Positions 33,054 through 43,525 are shown, counted from the stretch's first letter. The stretch is DNA of 59,378 nt from Melioribacter roseus (GCA_020723165.1 DYJK01000007.1:1-59378), one strand, 5' to 3'. A program made the numbers and translations. The notes: a model not told the origin generated them from the letters alone.

Positions 33054-35957
33054 TTAATTGCATAGATAGATCCACCGTCCGCAAAGTTCTGGACTTACAT
33101 TTATAATGATCTTGCTATCCTTCAACTCATATTCGACATCATTAATTAAGCTTTTGATACCATAATCAACTTTAGCAAATTGGATACTTGTCACCGGCAA
33201 GACGATTGGAATATTAATTTTGCCATCGGCCTCAAGCCATATTTTCATAAAAGCATTGTAATTTTTAAGTTCTTCACTAGATGCCGGTGCCCACACAATA
33301 GTTTTCTGTTTTTGATCACTCAGTTTATAAAGTTTGTTGTCAATCTTTACCTTAGCACAATCATGTCCTTCAAAGGAAATTAAATTTCCTTTTACATCAT
33401 GGTTAAAAGAGCAAATCTGTTTCCCATCTAAATCGATTGTGTGACCATTAACCTTAAAATCTTTTAATTCCATTTTGTCAGAAGGCAGTGGATTTGTTTC
33501 AAGAACTTTTGCATCTGCAACGTCATCACGGGAAAAACCGTCAGCCCAACCCTCGCGGTGTGTTCTATAATGTTTTACTATTACTGTTGCACCATTCGGA
33601 AATCTTGTTGTTAAATAATCTGAATTGCGCGATACGTATTCGGTATTATCATTCACGTTTGTAAAGGTTCCGGTTGATGGATAAGCACCAACTGCATTAA
33701 GTATTTCGAAAAGCGTTCTTGTTTCATAACCAAGACTTTGCGATTGATCATCACGGGGTCTGAATCCAAAATAATATGCTTGGCTATTACCGTTTTTCTT
33801 TTTCGAACCAACCGAAAGTCCATCTACATTTGCCAGCAGTTCAGAATCTTTTCGTAATGATACTGGATAGATGCGGTCAACTAAAAAATCGGTAAGTATT
33901 GTTTGCTTAGGTACATCCTCCAGATCACTTTTAAATATTACTTCTTTACCGGCAGCTATCTGCCCAAAGTAAATTGAAGGTGTATAATCGATACCGAAAA
34001 GATTTTCCCACTTGTTTAAACATGAAATTCCTTTGCTATCAATAATTGGGGGAGTTCCAAACCAGAGTAATTTTCCACCGGCATTATTAAACTTTGCCAT
34101 AAAATCCAAAAGACCATCAGCCGGTACCGGTTCAAATAAGGCAACTAAAGTTGTAAATGTTCTCCCGGCAATTTTAATTTTACCGCCAGGCCTAACTTCA
34201 CCTACTTCTAAAAGTTTCTCAGCAGTTATATAATTAGCATAAGCGTATTGAGTCATCCAGCTTCCAAAACGTTCTTCGGTTGCAACAAGATTCATCGGGT
34301 AAAGAATCAGAACATCAACATCGCGATGAACATGTTCAGTAATTGCATCAATTGTTGGAGTTGCTTGTGCGCCGAAGGCACTGTTTATTGAATGTTTCCA
34401 CTTCTCAGCTATTCTTGGCATTCCCCAGAATGCTGCATAAGCGTTCGGGTATTTATTTAATATCCCGATTGACACAGCCATTGCTACACCGTAGTAATCA
34501 CGGTCTGCCCAGCCGCATTCCGCAAAATCATTTCCGGTTGGCTGCAAATATTCACCCCACTTGAAATAATCATAACAAGCCGCAGCAGCTTGCTGGACTG
34601 TATTTGACCAAATAAAATTTGAAGTGTATTCATATAAGTAAGCTTGCTTTTGCAATTCTTCGGTTTCAACCAAATCGATTGTAGGACTTTCTGCCCACGA
34701 GGCATGAGCTAAAGTTTGTAAACCAAGATGAAATAAAGAATCGGCGTAATCTTTTGCTGATTTGAAAAGATCAACTACACTATTGTTTAGCATCTTATAA
34801 TAGCGGTCACGGAATAAAATTGTTTTAGCTATATCTTCAGGGCTTTCTCCCATTACATACTGTGTGTTCAATATTGCTTGCGGTGCACGGTTAAAACTTT
34901 TAGGACCATAAACAAAATAGAGCATATATTTGTCCATGTCCCGATATTCTGCACCGAATTTTTCAGAATATCTTTGCGCGAAATTATTAGTCATAAATCT
35001 GTTGCTAAACTGTCCGTTCTCGTGATGATTATGATAATGCCAGTCTTGCTGTATATGCATTTCGTCGGAATAAAGACTCATAAGGTTGATCCCGGTATCA
35101 GAGTATTTTTTTAGAACATTTTTCAGAAACGGTAAAGCTTTCGGGCTGAAGTAATCCATTTCCGGGGTCTCATATTCCAGCATAACAAAAACACGATCAT
35201 ATCCTTTCAGCTCATCCGAGCCATCACTGTATATTCGTACACGTTTAATAGGAACACTTACATCATGCTTAATACTCGTTGGTATCCATTTAGGAATAAC
35301 TGTTGTGTCCGGCCATTCTTCAAGTTGAAGATTGTTTTTTAGTTCAATAATATCTGCCGGCATAACAACAGAATATTTTCCATTCCCGATTTCTTTTTCC
35401 TTAAAAGCGTACGCTTTAAATCCTTTCAGTTTCAAAGCAAATTTTCCCTTGTTATTGGTCCAATAAAGTTCGCGCCAAAGCTGAACATCAAATTTGCCTG
35501 ATTTTGGTTCACGAAGACCTACAGCATAGCGCAGCCATCTGCCATATTCACCGGTTCCCTTTGCAAATGCCGGTCCTATTTCCAGCGGACTTAAAAGACT
35601 CAATCCGATTCCAAGTCCATACTCTTTTGCAAAGTCACTAATCTTTTTCAGCTTTGTGATATACTCATCCATTACCGGTGTAAGTTTTCTTTCAGTCCCT
35701 TCTTGATCGCGATACTGACGGAAGAATTCATCGAATGCAATTGTAAGTGTGGTTTCATTTCTTGACTTAGCGGCTTCACAGACATCGCGCAGACTAGCAA
35801 CATACTTTTGTAAACCGGTAGATAGATCAAGTTTCTTTTCAGGATCCTGGAGTTCCGTCAATTGCTGATCGCTTGTAAGAATAATTACTGTTTGTGCATT
35901 CATTGATGCGGCGGTAAATAACAAAATAAAAAGAAGAACAAGGCTGCTGATTTTCAT
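33054..35957 (-). CDS. Large secreted putative glycoside hydrolase, family not assigned
   Basis: 967 residues with signal peptide (about 1-21, ending MNAQ). The middle of the protein looks like a TIM barrel of the beta-galactosidase superfamily: LYSDEMHIQQDW puts Glu299 at a likely catalytic position, and a distal segment (KFNNAGGKLLWFGTPP) resembles the amidotransferase-like trimerisation domain of GH42 enzymes. The C-terminal 200 residues look like beta-sandwich domains. It is last in the cluster that also encodes GH78 and GH106-like enzymes, so a role on rhamnose-containing polysaccharide is inferred. It could be a new or poorly sampled family. Confidence 0.6.
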   Translation of the reverse strand: MKISSLVLLFILLFTAASMNAQTVIILTSDQQLTELQDPEKKLDLSTGLQKYVASLRDVCEAAKSRNETTLTIAFDEFFRQYRDQEGTERKLTPVMDEYITKLKKISDFAKEYGLGIGLSLLSPLEIGPAFAKGTGEYGRWLRYAVGLREPKSGKFDVQLWRELYWTNNKGKFALKLKGFKAYAFKEKEIGNGKYSVVMPADIIELKNNLQLEEWPDTTVIPKWIPTSIKHDVSVPIKRVRIYSDGSDELKGYDRVFVMLEYETPEMDYFSPKALPFLKNVLKKYSDTGINLMSLYSDEMHIQQDWHYHNHHENGQFSNRFMTNNFAQRYSEKFGAEYRDMDKYMLYFVYGPKSFNRAPQAILNTQYVMGESPEDIAKTILFRDRYYKMLNNSVVDLFKSAKDYADSLFHLGLQTLAHASWAESPTIDLVETEELQKQAYLYEYTSNFIWSNTVQQAAAACYDYFKWGEYLQPTGNDFAECGWADRDYYGVAMAVSIGILNKYPNAYAAFWGMPRIAEKWKHSINSAFGAQATPTIDAITEHVHRDVDVLILYPMNLVATEERFGSWMTQYAYANYITAEKLLEVGEVRPGGKIKIAGRTFTTLVALFEPVPADGLLDFMAKFNNAGGKLLWFGTPPIIDSKGISCLNKWENLFGIDYTPSIYFGQIAAGKEVIFKSDLEDVPKQTILTDFLVDRIYPVSLRKDSELLANVDGLSVGSKKKNGNSQAYYFGFRPRDDQSQSLGYETRTLFEILNAVGAYPSTGTFTNVNDNTEYVSRNSDYLTTRFPNGATVIVKHYRTHREGWADGFSRDDVADAKVLETNPLPSDKMELKDFKVNGHTIDLDGKQICSFNHDVKGNLISFEGHDCAKVKIDNKLYKLSDQKQKTIVWAPASSEELKNYNAFMKIWLEADGKINIPIVLPVTSIQFAKVDYGIKSLINDVEYELKDSKIIINVSPELCGRWIYLCN

Positions 35958-35969
35958 CGTTTAAATTCC

Positions 35970-38816
35970 TTATTGATTGACTTTGAAAATAGATTCAAAT
36001 TTATAAGTACCTGAACCTACTTTCACAGAAAGAAGATTATTTTGAAATCCATTTATTTTAATTCCGGATTGTTCACTTAATTTTAAACCATTTACCGTAA
36101 CCGTTTTAGAGTTATCTGCCGGGATAAAAATCTCAGCCGTTGTATTTACCGGGATCGTTACGTTCAATGTGATTTCTCCCCCGTTCTTTTTCCATGAAGA
36201 AATGATTTTACCATTCATCGTATTCAATGCAGCATTTACAAAAGAAATATTACCATTTTGAATTTCAGGTTTGATTACAATTTGTTTGTAGGCAACGCTT
36301 TTGTTTTTTATTCCAGCCATATTTCCATAAAGCCACTCACACACAGAACCGAAAGAATAATGGCTAAAAGAATTCATCCCGTTTTGAAAACCAACATCTT
36401 TAATGTAGCTATTCCACCTTTCCCAAATAGTTGTTGCACCGTTTTCAATTTCATATCCCCATGAAGGGTATTCTTTATTCAACAATAGTTGATAAGCCAA
36501 ATTAGAATTTCCAGTAATTGATAATGCCGGTAATAAAGGTCGCACTCCTAAAAATCCAGTTGTAAGATAGCCGTTGTTTTCCTTCACAAGTTGTGCAAGA
36601 TGTTCACCAGCTATAAGCATAAGACTATCGGGTAAAATTTTCATGTAGATGGCATTTGCATAAGCCGTTTGTGTATGTCCTGAAAATCCGCGTCCGGCAT
36701 CATTATATCCTTCCCCCTTACCGTAAACATTTTCGTCACATTTCAATTTCCCATCGGGATCAACATAATGTTCTAAGAAAGCATTTTTTATTTTTTCAAA
36801 AACCTTTTCATAATATCTTGCTTCATTTTTTTTACCGATTGCCTCTGCCATTTCAGACATTAATAGCGAGCAATAAGCGTAGTACATTGTTGCAAGCATA
36901 TCCGTTGAAGTATTTTTACCAATTGAGAGCCAGTCACCGAATCCACCCTCAGGATAAATATCATCAAATGATCTTTCAGGAAAATAAAATTTGCCCTTTG
37001 TTCTATCTTCAAGAAATTTCATAAAGTTCGTCATGTTTGGCCAGAATTTTTTAATAACTTCAACATCACCATATGACTTAAAAATCTGGTAAGGACAAAT
37101 TATTCCGGCTTCCATCCATCCTGGAGAAAATGTATCGTAGTTTCTAATCTTAGGAAAAGGAGCGTAAGGTGGATAAGCACCGTTTAACATTTGCGCATCA
37201 TTCAAATCGACTAACCATTTTGTATAGAACGCGGCAATATCCATGTTTAATGCAGCAGAGCTCACATAAACTTGAGCATCACCGGTCCATCCAAGTCTTT
37301 CGTCGCGTTGCGGACAATCGGTTGGCAGATCAATAAAATTTGCACGCTGAGTCCAAACAATATTGCTGTACAATTTATTCACCATCGAATCGCTGCACTC
37401 AAACGATCCGGCAACGGGTGTTGTAGAGCCCAGAACAAGCCCGGTAATGGTGTTTTGATCCGGCGTATTTTTTAATCCGCTCACCTCAATATATTGAAAC
37501 CCATGATAAGTAAATCGTGGGGTCCATTCTTCACCATCTGGATCACCTTTTAAAATGTAAGTATCCGTTGCCCTCGCTTTACGTAAGTTTTCTGTCATCA
37601 ATCTTCCATCAGGGTAAAGCATCTCTCCGTAGCGCACAACAATTGAATCGCCAGCATCACCTTTAACTTTTAAATTGATTATCCCGGCAAAATTTTGTCC
37701 CATATCGAAAATATATTTTCCATCCTCTCTAGGTGTGATCGATTTTGGTTTGATAACTTCAGTTACTTGTACCGGGTTACCGGGATGACATTCAATTTTG
37801 CGATCTGATGCCGGAATGATTTCTACATTTGCCCAGTCGTTATAGATGTAATCCGGGTTTGTCCACCCATGAAATTCTTTTCGTGCATCATAAGTCTCTC
37901 CATTTAATATATCAGTTTCAACGATTGGACCGTAATTTGTTTTCCACGATTCATCGGTAACAAACATTTCCCGGTTTCCGTTTTCGTATTCAACTTCAAG
38001 CTGCGCTAAGAGTGCCGGTACATCTCCATAGAAATTTTTTACTTGGTGGTTACCGACCAGCAAAGCATATCCTACGTATCCCGAATACCATCCGTAAGAT
38101 AAAATTGAACCTAACACATTTTCTCCTTTGTGGAGGTTGCTTGTTACATCATAAGTTTGATAATAAACTCGCTTGTTGTAATCTGTCCATCCGGGAGTTA
38201 AATAATCTTTGCCTATTTTCTCACCATTAATATAAAACTCGTATAAGCCAAGAGCGGTAACATACAGCCGGACTTTTTTTATTTCTTTTTTGATCGAAAT
38301 CTTTTTTCTCAAATAAGGCGCCGGCGGAAGGTGATATTCTTTCCCTTTACCGAGTTCATTCAAATTTTTTCCTATCCATTTTCCTCTCCATTCTTTTTTA
38401 TCTAGCAGACCTATTTCCCATTTAGCCGGTTCACTCCATTGCCCTGGTTTTCCATCTTTATCCCAGCTCATAACTTTCCAATAACAGACTTGTCTTGATC
38501 TTAAGGACTTTCCTTTGTATTGAATATGGTAGGTTTGATCACTCTTAACTTTTTTGGTATCCCATAAATCTGCCTTACCGGTGGAAAGATTTTTTAGAGT
38601 TGAAGCAACAAGTATTCTATACGCACTCTGGAATTGTCCGTTCACTTTTGATTCAAGAATCCAGCTTAACCTTGGGTTCATGATATCAATTACCGGATCT
38701 GTTTTGTATTCACAACGGAGATAATTTGCTTTCAAATCACTATTCATATTTTCAGGATGAACTCCCCGGCTTATTATACTTACAATCAAAAAAATTAAAA
38801 CAAAAATATTTTTCAA
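35970..38816 (-). CDS. Secreted alpha-L-rhamnosidase, GH78
   Basis: 948 residues. Order: signal peptide, N-terminal beta-sandwiches (fibronectin-like PVIDIMNPRLSWILES, then rhamnosidase N domain around KVRLYVTALGLYEFYINGEKIG), (alpha/alpha)6 barrel, and a C-terminal beta domain. The GH78 signature DCPQRDERLGWTGD starts at Asp500, with Glu506 the likely general acid; the second carboxylate is probably Glu799 in TIWERW. The enzyme removes terminal alpha-L-rhamnose by inversion, feeding RhaT. The first codon available is TTG at 38816, with an in-frame stop two codons before it, so either TTG is used or a later start that would lose the signal peptide. Confidence 0.93.
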   Translation of the reverse strand: MKNIFVLIFLIVSIISRGVHPENMNSDLKANYLRCEYKTDPVIDIMNPRLSWILESKVNGQFQSAYRILVASTLKNLSTGKADLWDTKKVKSDQTYHIQYKGKSLRSRQVCYWKVMSWDKDGKPGQWSEPAKWEIGLLDKKEWRGKWIGKNLNELGKGKEYHLPPAPYLRKKISIKKEIKKVRLYVTALGLYEFYINGEKIGKDYLTPGWTDYNKRVYYQTYDVTSNLHKGENVLGSILSYGWYSGYVGYALLVGNHQVKNFYGDVPALLAQLEVEYENGNREMFVTDESWKTNYGPIVETDILNGETYDARKEFHGWTNPDYIYNDWANVEIIPASDRKIECHPGNPVQVTEVIKPKSITPREDGKYIFDMGQNFAGIINLKVKGDAGDSIVVRYGEMLYPDGRLMTENLRKARATDTYILKGDPDGEEWTPRFTYHGFQYIEVSGLKNTPDQNTITGLVLGSTTPVAGSFECSDSMVNKLYSNIVWTQRANFIDLPTDCPQRDERLGWTGDAQVYVSSAALNMDIAAFYTKWLVDLNDAQMLNGAYPPYAPFPKIRNYDTFSPGWMEAGIICPYQIFKSYGDVEVIKKFWPNMTNFMKFLEDRTKGKFYFPERSFDDIYPEGGFGDWLSIGKNTSTDMLATMYYAYCSLLMSEMAEAIGKKNEARYYEKVFEKIKNAFLEHYVDPDGKLKCDENVYGKGEGYNDAGRGFSGHTQTAYANAIYMKILPDSLMLIAGEHLAQLVKENNGYLTTGFLGVRPLLPALSITGNSNLAYQLLLNKEYPSWGYEIENGATTIWERWNSYIKDVGFQNGMNSFSHYSFGSVCEWLYGNMAGIKNKSVAYKQIVIKPEIQNGNISFVNAALNTMNGKIISSWKKNGGEITLNVTIPVNTTAEIFIPADNSKTVTVNGLKLSEQSGIKINGFQNNLLSVKVGSGTYKFESIFKVNQ

Positions 38817-38832
38817 AAGTTAACCATAAAAA

Positions 38833-39750
38833 TTAGTTATATCGTTTGCCATTTTTATATCGTTCAAAAAGTTGGTCGGGATTATTCTGGATCAAATAAA
38901 TTGTCCCATACCAGTGTCGTTCTCTATAGGGATCAATTGTAAATTGAATTGATGGCCCGGCATGAATGCATGGATTGAGAGAGTTATAAATCAGAAAGCT
39001 TGTATCACCAGGCCAGGAAATTGCTACAAGGTGTTTTTTGTCTCTGCTTTCACGTACAATAATATCTTCATCACTTGTTTCATTAACAAGCCACCAGGTA
39101 CCAATATCGCTCCCGGGTTTATCAATTTTCGTTTTGCCCACAGCTTCAATCTCAGTAAATCCTTCTCTAGCAATTACAAGTAACGGGTCCCTTCCTTTTT
39201 CCGCTACCGTTGGTGTAGTTTTATCAAGACTCAAATACTTACCTCCCGACCAAATAAATACATCGGATGTAACGCTGAGTTGGTTAAAATCATTTGAGTT
39301 ATCGAGAGCTAAGCATATTTGTGGAGAAATTTTTCTTACTGGTTCACTTGTATGATTCTTAACAAAAAACTCGATATGAACTTCATCATCGGTAGAATTA
39401 ACAATCCCACCGAATTCAATTCCTTCTTTAGTTGTGTATGAATATGAAATCTCACCGGTCGATTCGTTTACATTCCATTCGGGGTAGGTTTCCATTTCAG
39501 AAAGCGGAAGCATATCGGCACGGTAATGATCGATGAAGTGCATCCCCTTTTCGCTGTCTAATGTTTCGGGAAAACGTAATTCGATTGTTCCATCCATCCA
39601 TGTGGCTTTCATCTGGAAACCGATGTGTTCCATTTTGCCTTTGATGTGATGAAGCGGAATTAATTTAATTATTTCTTCACCGGTGGCTGATGTTTTTCCC
39701 CCGATAAGTAATAAGATTACTAAAAATTTTATTGCAACTTTATTTTGCAT
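38833..39750 (-). CDS. Secreted beta-sandwich protein of unknown function
   Basis: 305 residues with a signal peptide (about 1-22). No enzyme motif is known to me. The sequence is a run of beta strands with conserved-looking Trp and His residues (HFIDHYRADMLPLSEMETYPEWNV, SLNPCIHAGPSIQFTIDPYRERHWYGTIYL). It lies between the GH78 gene and the esterase gene and has AAGGAG before its ATG, so it is co-expressed with them. A carbohydrate-binding or mutarotase-like role is possible. Confidence 0.55.
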   Translation of the reverse strand: MQNKVAIKFLVILLLIGGKTSATGEEIIKLIPLHHIKGKMEHIGFQMKATWMDGTIELRFPETLDSEKGMHFIDHYRADMLPLSEMETYPEWNVNESTGEISYSYTTKEGIEFGGIVNSTDDEVHIEFFVKNHTSEPVRKISPQICLALDNSNDFNQLSVTSDVFIWSGGKYLSLDKTTPTVAEKGRDPLLVIAREGFTEIEAVGKTKIDKPGSDIGTWWLVNETSDEDIIVRESRDKKHLVAISWPGDTSFLIYNSLNPCIHAGPSIQFTIDPYRERHWYGTIYLIQNNPDQLFERYKNGKRYN

Positions 39751-39798
39751 ATGAATACTCCTTGATAAGAAATGTATTCAAAATGATTTGGTTGGAAT

Positions 39799-41091
39799 TT
39801 ATTTCAACGGAATATCAATCGGCCCGAAAGCCGGTATAGGATTATCAAGTGAATCTGTGATATTCATATACGGATTAGTGCCGCTGCCGCAAACAAGTGT
39901 TGCCGGTGTTGTGGGTACCATCGACAAAAATAATTTTAATCCGGCATCGTCTTCCGGATCAAACTCAACTTTTGCAACTACCCATTCAATATGCGGTTCC
40001 CCATCAACTCGAAGTTCAAACTGTCCCGGGCTGCCGGGTGCCGAAAGTTTACCATACACACCACTGTAATGAAGTTTAAGATAATTTGATCCCGACTTTT
40101 CATCTTTGCACATTTTTATCGATTCAAGTTCAATTTGTTTTGCGTGTCCCGTCTGCTTATAAACATAGGTCAATGCAATTTCTGCCAGTCTCTTACCAAG
40201 CCGCTTTTGTCCATCAGTAGAAATATGAGCGCAATCATCTAAAGGCAGATCGATTCCCGTAATCATGTAAACATTTTTTGTGTTATGTGCTACCCTTCTT
40301 TGTATCTCTCTTATTTCTTCCCATGTTCTATCTTGTTTCTCGTCATATTTTATAAACCTACCAATCTGAACAAGTATAACCGGTAATTCTGGATTGTCAA
40401 CTTCTTCCCTAACTGCTTCAATTAAACGGAGAAGATCAGCTTCATATTCGTCAGTTTTCAATTTCATAGCTTCGGATTCACCTTGGGACCAGATGAATCC
40501 TTTTATTTTTTCTTTACCTACAGAATGAATACGATTTATCATAGCACCATAAAGCGAATTACCGCCTTCTGATTTTAACTCCGGGTACCACTGATCCATC
40601 CTTGAACCACCTAACGCACACGGAATCAATCCAATCGACCGACCGGTATTTTCGAAAATATGTTTAGCGAAGTACAAACCGGGACCAACTCCTCCAACCG
40701 GATTTTGTTTACTTATCTGTGCAAGTAATTTGAATTGTGTATGTGCTTGCTCTGAATTTTTCAATGAATCGGGCAGAAGATCGCAAAAACCGTTTTCATA
40801 TGCCGGTGCAGTTGCTTCGAAAATTCTATGTAGAGGATTTTTTGCTATCATCCATTTATCATCCATATTCAACATCATGATGTTGGGATTAGATGTAGTA
40901 TCAGGGATTCTGCCGGCACCAGCCATCTGCGATTGACCGGCAAGCACCCAGATATCTGCATTATCTATGGGGCAAGGATTTTTCTTTATTTCTTGTCCAC
41001 TACAAATTGTATTAATAAAAACCGTCAGCATTAAAACAAAAATTATTTCAAAACTTTTGAGCGGTACAAGAATTCTCTTGAGCATTAACAT
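39799..41091 (-). CDS. Secreted SASA-type (SGNH) carbohydrate acetylesterase
   Basis: 430 residues with an N-terminal hydrophobic signal. SGNH motifs: AGQSQMAG (nucleophile Ser54), WSQGESEA, and the Asp-x-x-His type DDCAHISTDG. The catalytic domain covers about 45-315; a C-terminal beta domain follows. The family (sialate O-acetylesterase-like, DUF303) includes acetyl esterases acting on plant polysaccharides, so removal of acetyl groups from a rhamnose-rich glycan such as rhamnogalacturonan or a similar polymer is plausible. GAGG precedes the ATG at good spacing. Confidence 0.8.
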   Translation of the reverse strand: MLMLKRILVPLKSFEIIFVLMLTVFINTICSGQEIKKNPCPIDNADIWVLAGQSQMAGAGRIPDTTSNPNIMMLNMDDKWMIAKNPLHRIFEATAPAYENGFCDLLPDSLKNSEQAHTQFKLLAQISKQNPVGGVGPGLYFAKHIFENTGRSIGLIPCALGGSRMDQWYPELKSEGGNSLYGAMINRIHSVGKEKIKGFIWSQGESEAMKLKTDEYEADLLRLIEAVREEVDNPELPVILVQIGRFIKYDEKQDRTWEEIREIQRRVAHNTKNVYMITGIDLPLDDCAHISTDGQKRLGKRLAEIALTYVYKQTGHAKQIELESIKMCKDEKSGSNYLKLHYSGVYGKLSAPGSPGQFELRVDGEPHIEWVVAKVEFDPEDDAGLKLFLSMVPTTPATLVCGSGTNPYMNITDSLDNPIPAFGPIDIPLK

Positions 41092-41178
41092 ATCAACCTC
41101 GCGGAGTTATATTTTTTTCGATTGGGTATAAACTTAAAGAAAAGTTAAGATGGGTACTAACTGATTTTTTTAGGTGTA

Positions 41179-42453
41179 TTAGGATTTCCTTTTACTTATA
41201 ACATCAGATTCATACTTCTGAATGTCTGCTACATAATCTTCACCGACCGGTACATTGTTTATTAAACAATAATAATCATAAACTGCGCCGAAAGGTTTTG
41301 TTTTCATCAATTCAAGAAAAGCAAGTCTCTCAAAATTCTTACCGGCTTCTTCGTATTCTTTCAATTTTTTAGTTGGCTCTAATAATGCGAACAAAAATGC
41401 CAACTGAGCAGCGCGCGTACCAACTACGTAAGCACCAATACGATTTAAACTTCCATCAAAATAATCGAGTCCCACATTTATTTTATCTAGAACGTTTGCT
41501 CGAACAATTTCCTGAGCAATCAATTGAATTTCATCATTAAAAATTACAACGTGATCACTATCCCATCTGACGCCGCGGCTTACATGTAAAAGTAATTCAT
41601 CAATAAATTGCAGCATCGAGGAAATCTTATCACCTACTTGTTCAGTTGGATGGAAATGCCCGGTATCCAAGCATAGCAGCTTATTATTTTTTACCGCGTA
41701 ACCCATATAGAATTCATGTGAACCAACAACCATTGACTCGGATCCAATACCAAACAATTTGCTTTCAACTGAATCTTTGAGATATTCTTTCGGGTATTCG
41801 ATTTCGAATATTTCATCGAGTGATTTCTTAAGTAAGGAGCGGTGAGTGTTACGATCAACCGGTATATCCTTCGAACCATCGGGTACCCAAATATTATTTA
41901 CCGATGGAGTACCAAGTTGCTTTCCCATTTCGGCTGCAATTTTTCTTGTACGCTTAACATGCTCTATCCAGAATTTGCGGTAAGTTTCGTTTTTACTTGA
42001 AAGTGTAAATCCATCGTCTGCATACGGATGAGAAAAACATGTAGGGTTAAAATCAATTCCGATACCAAGTTTTTTTGCCCAATCGATCCAGCTTTGAAAA
42101 TGCCGAACTTCAATTTGATCGCGGTCAACTTTTTCACCTTTGAAATCCCCGTATATAGCATGAAGATTAAGGCGTTGTTTGCCCGGCAGCAGACTCATCA
42201 CCTTTTCAATATCAGCGCGTAACTGTTCAATTGTTTTTGCTTTGCCGGGATAATTACCGGTAACTTGAATTCCGCCGCCGCCAAGTTCTGCATCCGGTGT
42301 TTCAAATCCGCCTACATCATCGGATTGCCAGCAATGCAAACTAATTTTTATTTGATCTAATTTTTTTAACGCTTCGTCTGTATTCACCCCTAAAGCAGTA
42401 TACTGCTCCTTAGCATACTTGTAAGCACTTTCAATTATTGTTTTGTCTTTCAT
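41179..42453 (-). CDS. rhaA: L-rhamnose isomerase
   Basis: 424 residues, aligned in mind to E. coli RhaA over its whole length: SLHCWQSDDVGGFE, GNYPGKA, RLNLHAIYGDF, DFNPTCFSHP, GTPSVNNIWVPDG, ESKLFGIGSES, DTGHFHPTE and RWDSDHVVIFND are all present and in order. It converts L-rhamnose to L-rhamnulose in the cytoplasm using a divalent metal. It lies 31 bases downstream of the transporter gene (rhaT, 42485-43525) on the same strand. The kinase gene is farther away (56401) in a separate group. Confidence 0.97.
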   Translation of the reverse strand: MKDKTIIESAYKYAKEQYTALGVNTDEALKKLDQIKISLHCWQSDDVGGFETPDAELGGGGIQVTGNYPGKAKTIEQLRADIEKVMSLLPGKQRLNLHAIYGDFKGEKVDRDQIEVRHFQSWIDWAKKLGIGIDFNPTCFSHPYADDGFTLSSKNETYRKFWIEHVKRTRKIAAEMGKQLGTPSVNNIWVPDGSKDIPVDRNTHRSLLKKSLDEIFEIEYPKEYLKDSVESKLFGIGSESMVVGSHEFYMGYAVKNNKLLCLDTGHFHPTEQVGDKISSMLQFIDELLLHVSRGVRWDSDHVVIFNDEIQLIAQEIVRANVLDKINVGLDYFDGSLNRIGAYVVGTRAAQLAFLFALLEPTKKLKEYEEAGKNFERLAFLELMKTKPFGAVYDYYCLINNVPVGEDYVADIQKYESDVISKRKS

Positions 42454-42484
42454 AATAAGAACTCCTATATAAGAATATGTATTG

Positions 42485-43525
42485 TTATAATTTGATTACA
42501 AATGTTGATAATATTAATACAGCCAAACCAAGTATAAGGACACCAATTGTTTTTGTGCCGGCACCCTTCCACTCTTTTAGAATTATTCCCCAAACGTTGC
42601 TGAAAAGAATATTCAAAGCCATCAGTATACTCCAGCCAAATGCAATCATTCCTAACGGAAGTTTGCTTTGTCCCATTCCAAAAAAGAAAAATTGAAGATA
42701 CCAGAGTGTTCCCCCCAACAGACAAAACAATAGATTATTAATTAGAACACCACTGGCGACTGATGTGTAATCTTTGAACGTTTTGTTCTTCGTGTTTAGA
42801 TACATACAGTAAATAAAGTTGGTAAGAAATCCACCAAACATTACGAAGATATAAACCGGGTTTGCTACGAATAAGGGATCAGTTCCGTTTGAAGCAGCTA
42901 CTTTCTGGATGATATTTCCGGCATCGATAAACCCTGAAATTCCATTGATCCCATAATTAAAACATGCACTCATTACACCGGAAAGAATTGCAATGAGCAA
43001 TCCTTTCTTCAAAGCAAATTCTTTTATTGCCTTCTTGCGATCTTCCTCGGACATATTCTTTGATCTTAACGCACCGGCGTAGCCTACAATTGCAATACCG
43101 ACTATACAAATTGTTACACCGATGAGTATCAATACACCTTCATGAGTAGTAAATAAATTCTGGCCGGATATAAAAGGAGGTATTAGTGTTCCGAGTGCAG
43201 CACAAAATCCAAGTGCAATTGATTGACCGAGGGCAACACCGAGATAACGCATGCTTAATCCGAATGTTAAACCTCCTACACCCCATAGAGCACCAAACAG
43301 AACTGACCCGCCAACAGCATCTATAGGCGAGTTACTCAACACAGCACCAAGATTAGGTACAGTGAAATATGCAAAGAGCCATGGGGCAATTATCCATGAA
43401 GCGACTCCTTGAACTATCCAGTACGATTCCCACGACCATTCTTTTACTTTTTTTATAGGCACATAAAAACTAGCGGCACATGCGCTGCCGATTGCCATTA
43501 ATAATATACTTTGAAGTGAACTCAT
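42485..43525 (-). CDS. rhaT: L-rhamnose/proton symporter
   Basis: 346 residues with about ten membrane helices, the standard size for RhaT. Recognisable family segments: SACAASFYVPIKKVKEWSWESYW near the start, GLSMRYLGVALGQSIALG and the C-terminal WGIILKEWKGAG. It imports L-rhamnose through the inner membrane. Co-directional with rhaM upstream and rhaA downstream, at gaps of 31 bases each. Confidence 0.95.
   Translation of the reverse strand: MSSLQSILLMAIGSACAASFYVPIKKVKEWSWESYWIVQGVASWIIAPWLFAYFTVPNLGAVLSNSPIDAVGGSVLFGALWGVGGLTFGLSMRYLGVALGQSIALGFCAALGTLIPPFISGQNLFTTHEGVLILIGVTICIVGIAIVGYAGALRSKNMSEEDRKKAIKEFALKKGLLIAILSGVMSACFNYGINGISGFIDAGNIIQKVAASNGTDPLFVANPVYIFVMFGGFLTNFIYCMYLNTKNKTFKDYTSVASGVLINNLLFCLLGGTLWYLQFFFFGMGQSKLPLGMIAFGWSILMALNILFSNVWGIILKEWKGAGTKTIGVLILGLAVLILSTFVIKL

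Noticed and set aside
39038-39355. 105-codon + strand frame opposite the secreted beta-sandwich gene
   Set aside because: Antisense shadow of a signal-peptide-bearing gene with good ribosome site; no motif.
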